Of a stretch of 26,022 nucleotides of DNA, positions 7,928 through 16,230 are shown piece by piece (within the stretch, counting starts at the first letter, position 1; every line of letters starts with the position of its first letter). Made by a program: the position numbers and the translations under genes. The notes under the pieces were generated by a model. That model searched no databases and was not told the origin of the DNA. It was given only the letters and a program-made list of their open reading frames with translations. Where the stretch lies: the NCBI RefSeq assembly GCF_051710625.1, contig NZ_JBPESN010000034.1, positions 1 to 26,022 of the forward strand, in the 5' to 3' direction. Source of the DNA: JBPESN01 sp051710625. Lineage in GTDB: Bacteria; Pseudomonadota; Gammaproteobacteria; Enterobacterales; Enterobacteriaceae.

Positions 7928-10033
7928 ATGGCTCGTATAACGCCCATCGCACGCTATCGTAACATCGGTATCAGTGCACACATCGACGCGGGTAAAACCA
8001 CCACGACTGAGCGTGTCCTGTTCTACACGGGTGTGAACCACAAGATCGGTGAAGTTCATAATGGCGCTGCCACCATGGACTGGATGGTGCAGGAGCAGGA
8101 ACGTGGTATCACCATCACGTCCGCCGCGACCACCTGTTTCTGGGCGGGCATGGCCAAACAGTTTGATTTGCACCGCATTAATATCATCGACACCCCGGGA
8201 CACGTTGACTTCACCATCGAAGTAGAACGTTCCATGCGCGTGCTCGATGGCGCCGTGATGGTTTACTGTGCGGTTGGCGGCGTGCAGCCGCAGTCTGAAA
8301 CCGTGTGGCGTCAGGCAAACAAATACAAAGTGCCGCGCATCGCGTTCGTCAATAAAATGGACCGAATGGGCGCCAACTACCTGCGCGTAGTTGAACAGCT
8401 GAAAACCAGTCTGGCCGCTAACCCAGTTCCGATCCAGCTGCCTATCGGCGCGGAAGAAAAATTCACCGGTGTCGTCGACCTGGTGAAGATGAAAGCGATC
8501 AACTGGAGCGAAGCGGACCAGGGCGTGACCTTCACTTATGAAGACATCCCTGCCGATTTGACCGAGCAGGCCGACAAATGGCACCAGCATCTGGTGGAAT
8601 CCGCAGCTGAAGCGTCTGAAGAGCTGATGGACAAATACCTGGGCGGCGAAGAGCTGACCGAAGAAGAGATCAAACACGGTCTGCGTCAGCGCGTTCTGAA
8701 CAACGAAATCATTCTGGTTACCTGTGGTTCCGCGTTCAAGAACAAGGGCGTGCAGGCTATGCTGGATGCGGTCATTGAGTATCTGCCGGCACCGACTGAC
8801 GTTGCTGCCATTAACGGCGTACTGGAAGACGGCGAAACCCACGCTGAACGTCATTCCAGCGATGAAGAGCCGTTCTCGGCGCTGGCGTTTAAAATTGCTA
8901 CCGACCCGTTCGTCGGCAACCTGACCTTCTTCCGCGTCTACTCCGGCGTCGTCAATTCCGGTGACACCGTGCTGAACTCGGTGAAGGACAAGCGCGAGCG
9001 TTTCGGCCGTATCGTCCAGATGCACGCCAACAAGCGTGAAGAAATCAAAGAAGTGCGCGCCGGCGATATCGCCGCGGCCATCGGTCTGAAGGACGTCACC
9101 ACCGGGGATAGCCTGTGCGATACCTCTGCGCCGATCATCCTTGAGCGTATGGAATTCCCGGAGCCGGTTATCTCCGTTGCCGTGGAACCAAAAACCAAGG
9201 CCGACCAGGAAAAAATGGGTCTGGCACTGGGCCGTCTGGCGCAGGAAGACCCGTCTTTCCGCGTGTGGACCGATGAAGAGTCCGGTCAGACTATCATCGC
9301 CGGTATGGGTGAGCTGCACCTTGAAATCCTCGTCGACCGTATGCGTCGCGAATTCAACGTGGAAGCCAACGTCGGTAACCCGCAGGTGGCTTACCGCGAA
9401 ACCATCCGCTCCACCGTCGAGCAAGAAGGTAAATTTGTTCGTCAGTCCGGTGGTCGCGGTCAGTTCGGTCACGTTTGGCTGCGCATCGAACCGATGGAAC
9501 CGGGTGGTAAAGGCTACGAATTCCTGAACGAAATCGTCGGTGGTGTGGTACCGAAAGAATACGTTCCGGCGGTAGATAAAGGCGTTCAGGAACAGCTGAA
9601 AAGCGGTGTTCTGGCCGGTTACCCGATCGTAGACGTCCGTGTTGCCGCCTTCGATGGTTCTTACCACGAAGTCGACTCCTCGGAAATGGCGTTCAAGATT
9701 GCCGGTTCCATGGCGTTCAAAGAAGGCTTCATGAAGGCAAAACCGGTTCTGCTGGAACCCATCATGAAGGTCGAAGTTGAAACGCCTGAAGACTACATGG
9801 GTGACGTGATTGGTGACTTAAACCGTCGTCGCGGTATGATTGACGGTGTGGAAGACACCACGATCGGTAAAACCGTTCGTGCGCAGGTCCCCTTGTCTGA
9901 AATGTTTGGTTATGCTACTAAACTGCGTTCACAGACTCAGGGCCGTGCTTCTTACTCCATGGAGTTCCTGAAGTACAATGAAGCACCGAACAACGTTGCA
10001 CAGGCCATTATCGAAACCCGCAGAGCCAAGTAA
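7928..10033 (+). CDS. fusA: Elongation factor G
   Basis: The 701-residue translational GTPase drives ribosomal translocation and, with RRF, ribosome recycling. G1 is AHIDAGKTTTTERVL near residue 17-31, G3 is DTPGH and G4 is NKMDRMG. Domains II to V follow in order, with the domain IV tip region GRGQFGHVW and LNEIVGGVVPKEYVPAV, and the C-terminus NNVAQAIIETRRAK. Length is three residues below E. coli (704). There is no damage. A long antisense reading frame on the minus strand here is a codon-usage shadow. Confidence 0.99.
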   Translation: MARITPIARYRNIGISAHIDAGKTTTTERVLFYTGVNHKIGEVHNGAATMDWMVQEQERGITITSAATTCFWAGMAKQFDLHRINIIDTPGHVDFTIEVERSMRVLDGAVMVYCAVGGVQPQSETVWRQANKYKVPRIAFVNKMDRMGANYLRVVEQLKTSLAANPVPIQLPIGAEEKFTGVVDLVKMKAINWSEADQGVTFTYEDIPADLTEQADKWHQHLVESAAEASEELMDKYLGGEELTEEEIKHGLRQRVLNNEIILVTCGSAFKNKGVQAMLDAVIEYLPAPTDVAAINGVLEDGETHAERHSSDEEPFSALAFKIATDPFVGNLTFFRVYSGVVNSGDTVLNSVKDKRERFGRIVQMHANKREEIKEVRAGDIAAAIGLKDVTTGDSLCDTSAPIILERMEFPEPVISVAVEPKTKADQEKMGLALGRLAQEDPSFRVWTDEESGQTIIAGMGELHLEILVDRMRREFNVEANVGNPQVAYRETIRSTVEQEGKFVRQSGGRGQFGHVWLRIEPMEPGGKGYEFLNEIVGGVVPKEYVPAVDKGVQEQLKSGVLAGYPIVDVRVAAFDGSYHEVDSSEMAFKIAGSMAFKEGFMKAKPVLLEPIMKVEVETPEDYMGDVIGDLNRRRGMIDGVEDTTIGKTVRAQVPLSEMFGYATKLRSQTQGRASYSMEFLKYNEAPNNVAQAIIETRRAK

Positions 10034-10104
10034 GCTTTAAGGGTCACAATTAATATCCCGTGCTTTCACCAACGGGTGAAAGCATAAGAGTAAGGAATAT
10101 AGCC

Positions 10105-11289
10105 GTGTCTAAAGAAAAGTTTCAACGCACCAAACCCCACGTTAACGTCGGTACTATCGGCCACGTTGACCATGGTAAAACGACCCTGACCGCCGCCATC
10201 ACCACCGTCCTGGCCAAGGCCTACGGCGGTAGCGCGCGCGCATTCGATCAGATCGACAACGCGCCGGAAGAAAAGGCCCGTGGTATCACCATCAACACCT
10301 CGCACGTTGAATACGATACCCCGACCCGTCACTACGCACACGTAGACTGCCCGGGACACGCCGACTATGTGAAAAACATGATCACCGGCGCGGCGCAGAT
10401 GGACGGCGCTATTCTGGTGGTTGCCGCGACAGACGGCCCGATGCCGCAGACCCGCGAGCACATTCTGCTGGGTCGCCAGGTCGGCGTACCGTACATCATC
10501 GTGTTCATGAACAAATGCGACATGGTTGATGACGAAGAGCTGCTGGAACTGGTTGAAATGGAAGTGCGCGAACTGCTGTCGCAGTACGACTTCCCGGGCG
10601 ACGACACGCCGGTTATCCGTGGCTCGGCGCTGAAAGCGCTGGAAGGCGATGAAGCCTGGACCGCCAAGATCATCGAACTGGCAGAAGCGCTGGACAGCTA
10701 CATTCCGGAACCGGAACGCGCCATTGACAAGCCGTTCCTGCTGCCGATCGAAGACGTGTTCTCCATCTCCGGCCGCGGTACCGTGGTTACCGGTCGTGTA
10801 GAGCGCGGCATCGTCAAAGTGGGTGAAGAAGTGGAAATCGTCGGCATCAAAGACACCACCAAAACCACCTGCACTGGCGTTGAAATGTTCCGTAAACTGC
10901 TGGACGAAGGCCGTGCCGGCGAGAACGTGGGCGTCCTGCTGCGCGGTACCAAGCGTGACGATGTAGAGCGTGGTCAGGTTCTGGCTAAGCCGGGCTCGAT
11001 CAAGCCGCACACCCAGTTTGAATCAAAAGTTTATATTCTGAGCAAAGACGAAGGCGGCCGCCACACGCCGTTCTTTAAAGGCTACCGTCCGCAGTTCTAC
11101 TTCCGTACGACTGACGTGACCGGCACCATCGAACTGCCAGAAGGCATTGAAATGGTCATGCCTGGCGACAACATCAAGATGGTTGTTAACCTGATTGCTC
11201 CGATCGCCATGGACGACGGCCTGCGTTTCGCTATCCGCGAAGGCGGCCGTACCGTTGGCGCTGGCGTTGTTGCCAAAGTTATCGCTTAA
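10105..11289 (+). CDS. tufA: Elongation factor Tu
   Basis: EF-Tu delivers aminoacyl-tRNA to the ribosome as a ternary complex with GTP. GTG at 10105 gives VSKEKFQRTKPHVNVGTIG and a 394-codon protein, exactly the E. coli form with its GTG start; the longer upstream opening is rejected. A TAAGGA site lies 9 bases upstream. G1 is GHVDHGKTT, G3 is DCPGHADY and G4 is NKCD. The C-terminus GRTVGAGVVAKVIA is complete. The spacer from fusA is 71 bases. It is the last gene of the str operon, with a terminator 50 bases downstream. Confidence 0.99.
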   Translation: MSKEKFQRTKPHVNVGTIGHVDHGKTTLTAAITTVLAKAYGGSARAFDQIDNAPEEKARGITINTSHVEYDTPTRHYAHVDCPGHADYVKNMITGAAQMDGAILVVAATDGPMPQTREHILLGRQVGVPYIIVFMNKCDMVDDEELLELVEMEVRELLSQYDFPGDDTPVIRGSALKALEGDEAWTAKIIELAEALDSYIPEPERAIDKPFLLPIEDVFSISGRGTVVTGRVERGIVKVGEEVEIVGIKDTTKTTCTGVEMFRKLLDEGRAGENVGVLLRGTKRDDVERGQVLAKPGSIKPHTQFESKVYILSKDEGGRHTPFFKGYRPQFYFRTTDVTGTIELPEGIEMVMPGDNIKMVVNLIAPIAMDDGLRFAIREGGRTVGAGVVAKVIA

Positions 11290-11338
11290 GACAATACGTA
11301 TTATCAGCCAATGCCGGCATTAAGCCGGCAGTATAAAA

Positions 11339-11362
11339 GGGCGCCTCGGGCGCCCTTTTTTT
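11339..11362 (+). terminator. Rho-independent terminator of the str operon
   Basis: GGGCGCC (11339-11345), loop TCG, GGCGCCC (11349-11355), then seven T. A perfect GC-rich stem and U-tract placed 50 bases after tufA. A smaller hairpin (GCCGGCATTAAGCCGGC) lies just before it. Confidence 0.95.
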
Positions 11363-11821
11363 ATGCATGTCGGCTCCCGGTTTCACCTTTGACAAGCGGT
11401 GCTGCGGTAACGACTATGCGTAAAAAAGAGTACGCCGCCAACAAGACCGTTATTACTAATGACCTGCTAGCTGACCGCAGAGAAAGATTACCTATAACAA
11501 CAATCGGCCCCTTGAGCGGCCAATAAGACCACCAGTAGCGTGTGAACCGCCGTGCGACACCTTATAAAAAATTACTAGTTTGATACGCTGCAGTTAGCGC
11601 CGTTATTGCGCGTTTACCTCGCTATTTAAGCTGTGCAGCGCACCCCGTTGGCTCATGACTCTCAGCAAGCGTAGCCTAGCGGCACACCGATAAAAAATGC
11701 GCTTTTTACCGGCTAAAGATTAGCAGTTTATTGAATAAAACGCAAACAGCAATACTTTCGCTGTTGTAATAACACTCGTTCTCATCTAAATTAGCGTGAG
11801 ATTAGTCAGTGAGTGCCAGCA
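11363..11821. other. Intergenic region upstream of bfd
   Basis: About 460 bases with no recognisable gene; E. coli carries chiA in this interval and I see no remnant of it. A 10-bp inverted repeat with one wobble pair (CCGATAAAAA / TTTTTACCGG, 11687-11712, loop ATGCGC) could be a bidirectional terminator. AT-rich sequence with GAGAACG-type elements near 11770-11800 could include the Fur site expected for bfd, but the match is too weak to call. Confidence 0.4.
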
Positions 11822-12016
11822 ATGTATGTTTGTTTATGTAATGCGGTTAGCGACAAAGTTATACGCGCCGCAGTGAGGCAACACCAGCCCCAGACTTTTA
11901 ATCAATTGAAACGACTGGTGCCGGTAGGTACCCAACGCGAAAAATGCGTTTGCGCGGCGCGCCGTATAATGGAGGATGAACTACAGCACATCGCACCATT
12001 AGAAAATATTGCCTGA
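11822..12016 (+). CDS. bfd: Bacterioferritin-associated ferredoxin (Bfd) with altered cluster ligands
   Basis: Bfd is a small [2Fe-2S] ferredoxin that donates electrons to bacterioferritin haem so that stored iron can be released. ATG 11822 gives MYVCLCNAVSDKVIRAAVRQ and 64 residues, the E. coli length; an in-frame GTG 9 bases upstream is possible but does not fit homologues. E. coli ligates the cluster with Cys4, Cys6, Cys39 and Cys42. Here Cys4, Cys6 and Cys42 are kept, but residue 39 is Arg (GTQREKCVC), and residue 44, Arg in E. coli, is now Cys. The frame is open, so the protein may be made, but the cluster site is changed. Its partner bfr, 74 bases downstream, is destroyed. Confidence 0.9.
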   Translation: MYVCLCNAVSDKVIRAAVRQHQPQTFNQLKRLVPVGTQREKCVCAARRIMEDELQHIAPLENIA

Positions 12017-12090
12017 AAAAGTGGGGTTATCACTTTGCAATACTCTGTCGCAGTTATATTCTGATATAACACGCAACGTGGGGGTTCGCC

Positions 12091-12167
12091 ACGAAAAGTA
12101 ATGTTCAGATTATCAATTATCTCAACAAGGTGCTTGGCAACGAGCTTGTGGCTATCAATCAGTATTT
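12091..12167 (+). pseudogene. bfr: bfr 5' stub (bacterioferritin), truncated by IS
   Basis: Bacterioferritin is a 24-subunit haem-containing iron store. The frame from 12091 reads KSNVQIINYLNKVLGNELVA then INQYF, the first helix of Bfr in the family order, and is cut by the IS at 12168 after about 25 codons. The expected start codon is ACG (12091-12093) rather than ATG, preceded by GTGGGGG, so the start had also mutated, before or after the IS event. The rest of the gene is not in this window. Confidence 0.88.
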
Positions 12168-12239
12168 TGTAGTGGCACACTGAATTTGGCCACCTGAACA
12201 GAAGTGATATGCTCACCTCAGAACAACACGGGTGCGCCA

Positions 12240-12512
12240 ATGAAAAGAAGAAATTTTAGTCTTGAATTCAAACGCGAATCCGCTTAACTGGTTGTCGACC
12301 AAAATTACACCGCCGCGCCAGCAGCAAAAGCCATGGACGTCGGCCTTCCTACGATGAGGAAATGGCTAAAACAACTGCGTGATGAGCGACAGGGGAAAAC
12401 GCCAAAAACCTCTCCTATAACCCCGGAACAAATCGAAATACGTGAGCTCAAGAAGAAGGTACAACGCATTGAAACGGAAAACGAAATATTAAAAAAGGCT
12501 ACAGGCTCTTGA
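12240..12512 (+). pseudogene. OrfA of IS911-like element, nonsense mutated
   Basis: IS911 OrfA carries an N-terminal HTH that binds the terminal repeats and a leucine zipper. The frame begins MKRRNFSLEFKRESA and hits TAA at codon 16 (12285-12287), where the copy at 25965 has CAA (Gln). Downstream, MDVGLPTMRKWLKQLRDERQ and the zipper region IEIRELKKKVQRIETENEIL are readable. The slippery A6G tract used for -1 frameshifting to the OrfAB fusion is present at 12491-12497. The C-terminal end is also frameshifted. Confidence 0.88.
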
Positions 12513-13290
12513 TGTCAGACTCCCTAAACAGTTCTCGTTAATCGGGAAACTCAGAGCGCATTGTCCTGTGGCCACACTCTGCCACGTGTTCAGGGTTCAT
12601 CGCAGCAATTACAAATACTGGGAAAGTCGACCTGACAGGACAGACGGCAGGCGAACGGTATTGCGCAGTCAGGTTCATGAACTGCACAATATCAGCCATG
12701 GTGCCGCTGGCGCGAGAAGTATCGCCATCATGGCAACCCAGAGAGGCTTCCGGATGGGGCGCTGGCTCGCAGGCAGGCTCATGAAAAAGCTGGGGTTAGT
12801 CAGTTGTCAGCAGCCGACGCACAGGTATAAGCCGTGGCGGTCAGAAGCATGTTGCGATCCCGAATTATCTTGAGCGCCAGTTCGCTGTAACGGAGGCAAA
12901 CCAGGTATGGTGAGGCGATGTGACGTATATCTGGACCGGGAAACGCGTGGTAAACCAGCCGGAGTGATGTTCCACAGCGATCAGGGTAGGCACTATACGA
13001 GCAGGCAGTTCCGACAGTTGCTGTGGCGTTACCGGATCAAACAAAGCATGAGTCGGCGTGGTAACTATTGGGATAACAGTCCGATGGAGCGCTTCTTCAG
13101 AAGTCTGAAAAACGAGTAGATACCGGTAACGGGCTACATAAGCTTCAGCGAAGCAGCTCATGAAATTACCGACTATATCGTGGGATATTACAGCGCACTC
13201 AGGCCGCATTAATATAACGGTGGGTTACCACCAAACGAATCAGAAAATAGATACTGGAAAAACGCTAACGCGGTGGCAAGTTTTAGTTGA
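12513..13290 (+). pseudogene. OrfB transposase of IS911-like element, multiply broken
   Basis: OrfB carries the DDE integrase core. Recognisable blocks are FRVHRSNYKYWESRPDRTDG, SHGAAGARSIAIMATQRGF and LGLVSCQQPTHRYK. An extra C near 12834 shifts the frame, TGA at about 12917 replaces the Cys codon of VWCGDV, and about 120 bases between the first and second catalytic Asp are deleted at a shared GAAACGC-type sequence near 12947. In the 3' part TAG replaces Trp after SLKNE, and TAA replaces Glu in PHEYNGG. The left-end copy (1-387) is intact at these last two sites. Confidence 0.9.
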
Positions 13291-13298
13291 CCACTACA

Positions 13299-13409
13299 CA
13301 CTATTGTGGCCGAAAGCCAATAGCGCCCATGTCCAGCTGAACAGATTAGCCCCAATCAGTGCCGCCAATACAGCGGGGCGCGAGAAACGGCGAGGGAAGC
13401 TCCGGTCAT
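13299..13409 (-). pseudogene. Possible NiCoT-type nickel/cobalt permease remnant (N-terminal fragment)
   Basis: On the minus strand, reading toward the IS, a start MTGASLAVSR is followed, after a one-base frame change, by AVLAALIGANLFSWTWALLA, a hydrophobic first membrane helix of the kind that begins HoxN/NixA-type nickel permeases. The fragment stops at the IS right end (13298). Only about 37 codons remain, so identification rests on a short hydrophobic match and is tentative. The gene is not expected next to tsgA in E. coli, where nirB follows. Confidence 0.35.
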
Positions 13410-13773
13410 GGTCACAAAATCCTTATAGACAGGGAAAGGGTAAACGTTTGTGCGCTCGGGAACATCGTGGGATACCGCGGCAACTGACGGCGTACCGAGT
13501 CTCGTGACGGCCTTCCCGGCAGCGGACGGGCGCGGGCGCAACATGCCACGGCGCAAACGATTGCAAGTCAGATCAATCCAGCCTTTTACGGCGTGCGAAA
13601 CTACTATGATATGATGAAGAAAAGTGGATAAATAGATGATGTTGAGTTGCATTAACGCGGCGCCGTCAGAACCCGGCGCGGCGATCGTTTCCGGCAACAA
13701 TCGGCATGGAAAGGGTCTGGCCTTGGGCGCACAGTGCTCGCCGGGCCACCGTTGAAGGGGAGAGTGGTGAAAG
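13410..13773. other. Non-coding or degraded DNA between the nickel-permease-like remnant and tsgA
   Basis: About 360 bases. Short open frames on the minus strand across 13356-13700 show no recognisable protein family. E. coli has nirB in the corresponding position after tsgA, and no nirB trace was seen. Confidence 0.4.
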
Positions 13774-13800
13774 AGGCCGGCTTGTTGCCCAAGCCGGCCT
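13774..13800 (-). terminator. Hairpin terminator of tsgA
   Basis: A perfect 11-bp inverted repeat, AGGCCGGCTTG / CAAGCCGGCCT with a 5-base loop, lies 5 bases past the tsgA stop on the minus strand. The following tract (CTCTTTCACC) is only weakly U-rich, so it may act as an attenuated or stabilising 3' hairpin. Confidence 0.75.
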
Positions 13801-13805
13801 AGACA

Positions 13806-14999
13806 TTAGCTGATCACCTGGCTATGGGTACGGTGACGGCTGACTAACCCGAGAAGCAGGCAAAGAACAAACACCTTAACATACAATATATTGCAGATTT
13901 GCAGCGCCGCGCTGACGCCATAACGGGCGACAATAGGGCCGGTAACGACAAACGTCAGCATGGTGCCGATCGTGCCGCAAGTCAGAATAAAATTGACCAG
14001 CTTGGGCGATGTTACCCGGGTCTGCTGCGATCCCAGCGTGATAATCGTGGTGTAAATGGCGCTGGAAACAAAGCCCAGCGCCAGCAAACACCAGGGCAGC
14101 AAAGCGGGGTCGCCGGCGTGGATAAACAGATACATGAAAAACGCCGATAGCGCTGCAAGCACCGTGACAGTACGCTGCAAATCGAAAAAGCGCAGCAGTG
14201 CGCTAAAGACCCACATCCCGATCATATAGGCGGTCCAGAAATTACCTACCAGCCCGCCGGCCTGTTGAATATCCATATCAAAACGCGACGTCGCGTATTC
14301 CGGAACCCAGGAGATGAAACCGAGCTGACCCAGGATGTAGCAGAGTGCGGCCAGCGCCAGCAGCGCCACGCCCGGCCCCCAGGATTCCCGCGTTTGCTGC
14401 CTCTTTTGGCCCGCGGTGTCGGCGTCGCGCGCGCTCAACACCGGAAAATCGGACAACAGGGTAAGGATAAAAATCACCACATACACCCCGCCGATGCAGG
14501 CATATACCCAGTACCACGTGATCTCGCGTGCCAGCAGCACGCCGGCCAGCATGGGGAATAGCGTACCGGCCATACTGAAGAACGAGTCGGTAAACAACAG
14601 ACGCGAGCCGCGCTGCCGCCCCGCATACAGATGGGTGATAAGATAGGTGCCGATGGACATCGTAATGCCGCTGACGACCCCTAAAACAAACATCGACAGG
14701 GAAAATATCGTCAGATTATGGCCACTCATTAACCCCAGGACCGCCAGCACCATTAGCAGAAAGCCAAATATTAATTGCCGTTTAAGCGGAATGATTTCCA
14801 TCAGCCAGGCATTGAGAAAAATCGCCGCTAATATGCCTGAGTTAAGGAACGTGAAGGTATTGCTCATACGTGAAATAGGTAACTGGAAGTAGTCGGCGAT
14901 GTTACCCAGCACCACACCGGTGACGATAACCAGCGCACCCGTGAGACCATAAGAGAAGAAACTAATCCATGTTAGTCTTAATTTATTGTTTTGATTCAT
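13806..14999 (-). CDS. tsgA: TsgA, MFS transporter family inner-membrane protein
   Basis: The 397-codon frame is intact and close to E. coli TsgA (393). It starts MNQNNKLRLTWISFFSYGLT and contains about twelve hydrophobic segments, with family blocks NTFTFLNSGILAAIFLNAWL, GVVSGITMSIGTYLITHLY, GSRLLFTDSFFSMAGTLFP and the C-terminal SPKLVNFILTCGTIGTMLTF. It is an inner-membrane major facilitator member; tsgA in Salmonella is associated with tellurite and selenite stress, and the substrate is unknown. It is divergent from ppiA, as in E. coli. Confidence 0.95.
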   Translation of the reverse strand: MNQNNKLRLTWISFFSYGLTGALVIVTGVVLGNIADYFQLPISRMSNTFTFLNSGILAAIFLNAWLMEIIPLKRQLIFGFLLMVLAVLGLMSGHNLTIFSLSMFVLGVVSGITMSIGTYLITHLYAGRQRGSRLLFTDSFFSMAGTLFPMLAGVLLAREITWYWVYACIGGVYVVIFILTLLSDFPVLSARDADTAGQKRQQTRESWGPGVALLALAALCYILGQLGFISWVPEYATSRFDMDIQQAGGLVGNFWTAYMIGMWVFSALLRFFDLQRTVTVLAALSAFFMYLFIHAGDPALLPWCLLALGFVSSAIYTTIITLGSQQTRVTSPKLVNFILTCGTIGTMLTFVVTGPIVARYGVSAALQICNILYVKVFVLCLLLGLVSRHRTHSQVIS

Positions 15000-15298
15000 T
15001 TTAAACCTAGTTTTAATTTGATATCGACCGATGAAAGCCTGGCCTCTAAAGTGATGACATCCTGCTTGTCTGTGGGAGGCGCGATCTTATCATCGCTTAT
15101 TTATTATTTGTTGTTAAATGTCTGGCAGAAAATATTTTCACCGGCAGCAGGTGGGAAGGGTGGGCGTTTCATCACACTTTGGTCGGCACCGACGTAAATA
15201 CTCCGCTACGTAAAAAAAGGTAAATGGCTGGCACTGCCGGAAACGGCTCTTTAGAATCTAATCGCTTCCCGTGGCCTTATCTCTTAAAAGGAATTCTT

Positions 15299-15871
15299 AT
15301 GCTCAAACGCTCTCTGGCGACCGCTGCTACCCTGCTTGCCCTGACATTTTGTTCTGCGGGGGTGTATGCTGCGGCACAGGACTCTCATGTGCTGTTGACC
15401 ACTTCGGCGGGTAATGTCGAGCTGGAATTGGACAGCGCCAAAGCGCCGGTTTCGGTGAATAACTTTGTGCAATACGTGAACAGCGGGTTTTATAACAACA
15501 CCATTTTCCACCGCGTGATCCCCGGCTTCATGATCCAGGGCGGCGGATTCAATCAAGACATGTCGCAAAAGCCCACCCAGGCACCAATCAAAAATGAAGC
15601 CGACGATAGCCTGCGCAATGCCCACGGTATGATTGCCATGGCGCGAACCGCCGATAAAGATAGCGCGACCAGCCAATTCTTTATCAACGTGGCGGACAAT
15701 GCTTTCCTCGATCACGGCCAGCGCGATTTCGGCTATGCCGTGTTCGGCAAGGTGGTGAAAGGGATCGAGGTGGCGGATAAAATTGCCCAGGTGCCCACCA
15801 AGAATGAGGGGCCATATCAGAACGTACCGGTTAAGCCGATTGTCATTCTCTCTGCCAAAGAGCTGCCCTAG
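15299..15871 (+). CDS. ppiA: Periplasmic cyclophilin-type prolyl isomerase A
   Basis: The 190-residue protein matches E. coli PpiA in length. ATG 15299 is chosen because it opens a standard signal peptide (MLKRSLATAATLLALTFCSA, cleavage near VYA-AAQDS) and is preceded by AAAAGGA; the frame is open further upstream but without similarity. The cyclophilin core shows FHRVIPGFMIQGGGF (catalytic Arg), MARTADKDSATSQFFINV and FGYAVFGKV. It catalyses proline isomerisation in the periplasm. With slyD and fkpA dead, it is the only intact prolyl isomerase gene in this window. Confidence 0.97.
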   Translation: MLKRSLATAATLLALTFCSAGVYAAAQDSHVLLTTSAGNVELELDSAKAPVSVNNFVQYVNSGFYNNTIFHRVIPGFMIQGGGFNQDMSQKPTQAPIKNEADDSLRNAHGMIAMARTADKDSATSQFFINVADNAFLDHGQRDFGYAVFGKVVKGIEVADKIAQVPTKNEGPYQNVPVKPIVILSAKELP

Positions 15872-15901
15872 AGCTAAACCTAAAGGCTAAAGGCATCGAC
15901 G

Positions 15902-15940
15902 CATAACGGCAGCGGCCTTGCAGTAGGGGCCGCCGTTATG
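15902..15940 (+). terminator. Likely terminator hairpin after ppiA
   Basis: CATAACGGC and GCGGCC on the left pair with GGCCGC and CGTTATG on the right, with a small bulge and a roughly 10-base loop, 31 bases past the ppiA stop. The following TTGCCTGG has no U-tract, so function is uncertain. Confidence 0.5.
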
Positions 15941-16230
15941 TTGCCTGGCGCGAGCTGACGTCCGATACCCCGCGGCGCAGGCTTTCTGGCGCAGATGTCG
16001 CCTACCCGTTGGGGTCGTCCCCTCCCTCTGCGTATCCGTGTCGGGAGGGGCGCTGTTGCCTGACGCGCATCATCACCGCAGATTTTTAATTGTTCGCGGC
16101 CGTATCTGGCCAGATCTTCTTCTTCCTGTTGCCGATGAAGTCAGCTCGCTCCGGCTGTCCCAGCGAAGCCGCTAATGCGGGTTATACTTACTCTTTCCAG
16201 GAACCCGGCAGTCTCTGACAGGAGCGACTG
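15941..16230. other. ppiA-yhfG intergenic region with an 8-bp inverted repeat
   Basis: No gene is seen. CCCCTCCC (16019-16026) and GGGAGGGG (16043-16050) form a perfect 8-bp stem around a 16-base loop, with no U-tract. The yhfG ribosome site ACAGGAG lies at 16218-16224. Confidence 0.4.

Larger units (their letters stand above)
12168..13298 (+). mobile_element. IS911-like element (IS3 family), complete ends, internally deleted
   Basis: The terminal repeats are TGTAGTGGCACACTGAATTT at the left (from 12168) and, inverted, TGTAGTGG...CTGGCCAC-type sequence at the right (to 13298), as in IS911. Total length is 1131 bases against roughly 1250 for IS911, explained by a deletion of about 120 bases in orfB near 12947. 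Flanking bases are ATTT on the left and CACT on the right, so no target duplication is present and the flanks probably come from different insertion sites. Both transposase frames carry several stops, so this copy cannot move by itself. Confidence 0.93.

Noticed and set aside
7880..9667. 595-codon open frame antisense to fusA
   Set aside because: It lies exactly opposite a highly expressed, codon-biased gene, has no recognisable domain or ribosome site, and such antisense frames are typical shadows of biased codon use.
10066..11010. 314-codon open frame antisense to tufA
   Set aside because: Same explanation: a codon-bias shadow of EF-Tu with no protein motif.
11311..11526. 71-codon frame downstream of tufA
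   Set aside because: It runs through the tufA terminator hairpin and has no ribosome site or similarity.
11760..11805. Possible Fur box upstream of bfd
   Set aside because: bfd is Fur-regulated in E. coli and GATGAGAACGAG-like sequence is present on the minus strand, but it does not match the 19-bp inverted repeat well enough to call.
12040..12090. Inverted ATATTCTGATATAA sequence before bfr as a regulatory palindrome
   Set aside because: Short AT-rich dyad symmetry expected by chance; no link to a known regulator.
15150..15180. Possible CRP site upstream of ppiA
   Set aside because: One half-site TCACA is good but the partner TGGGC is poor; a weight matrix would be needed.
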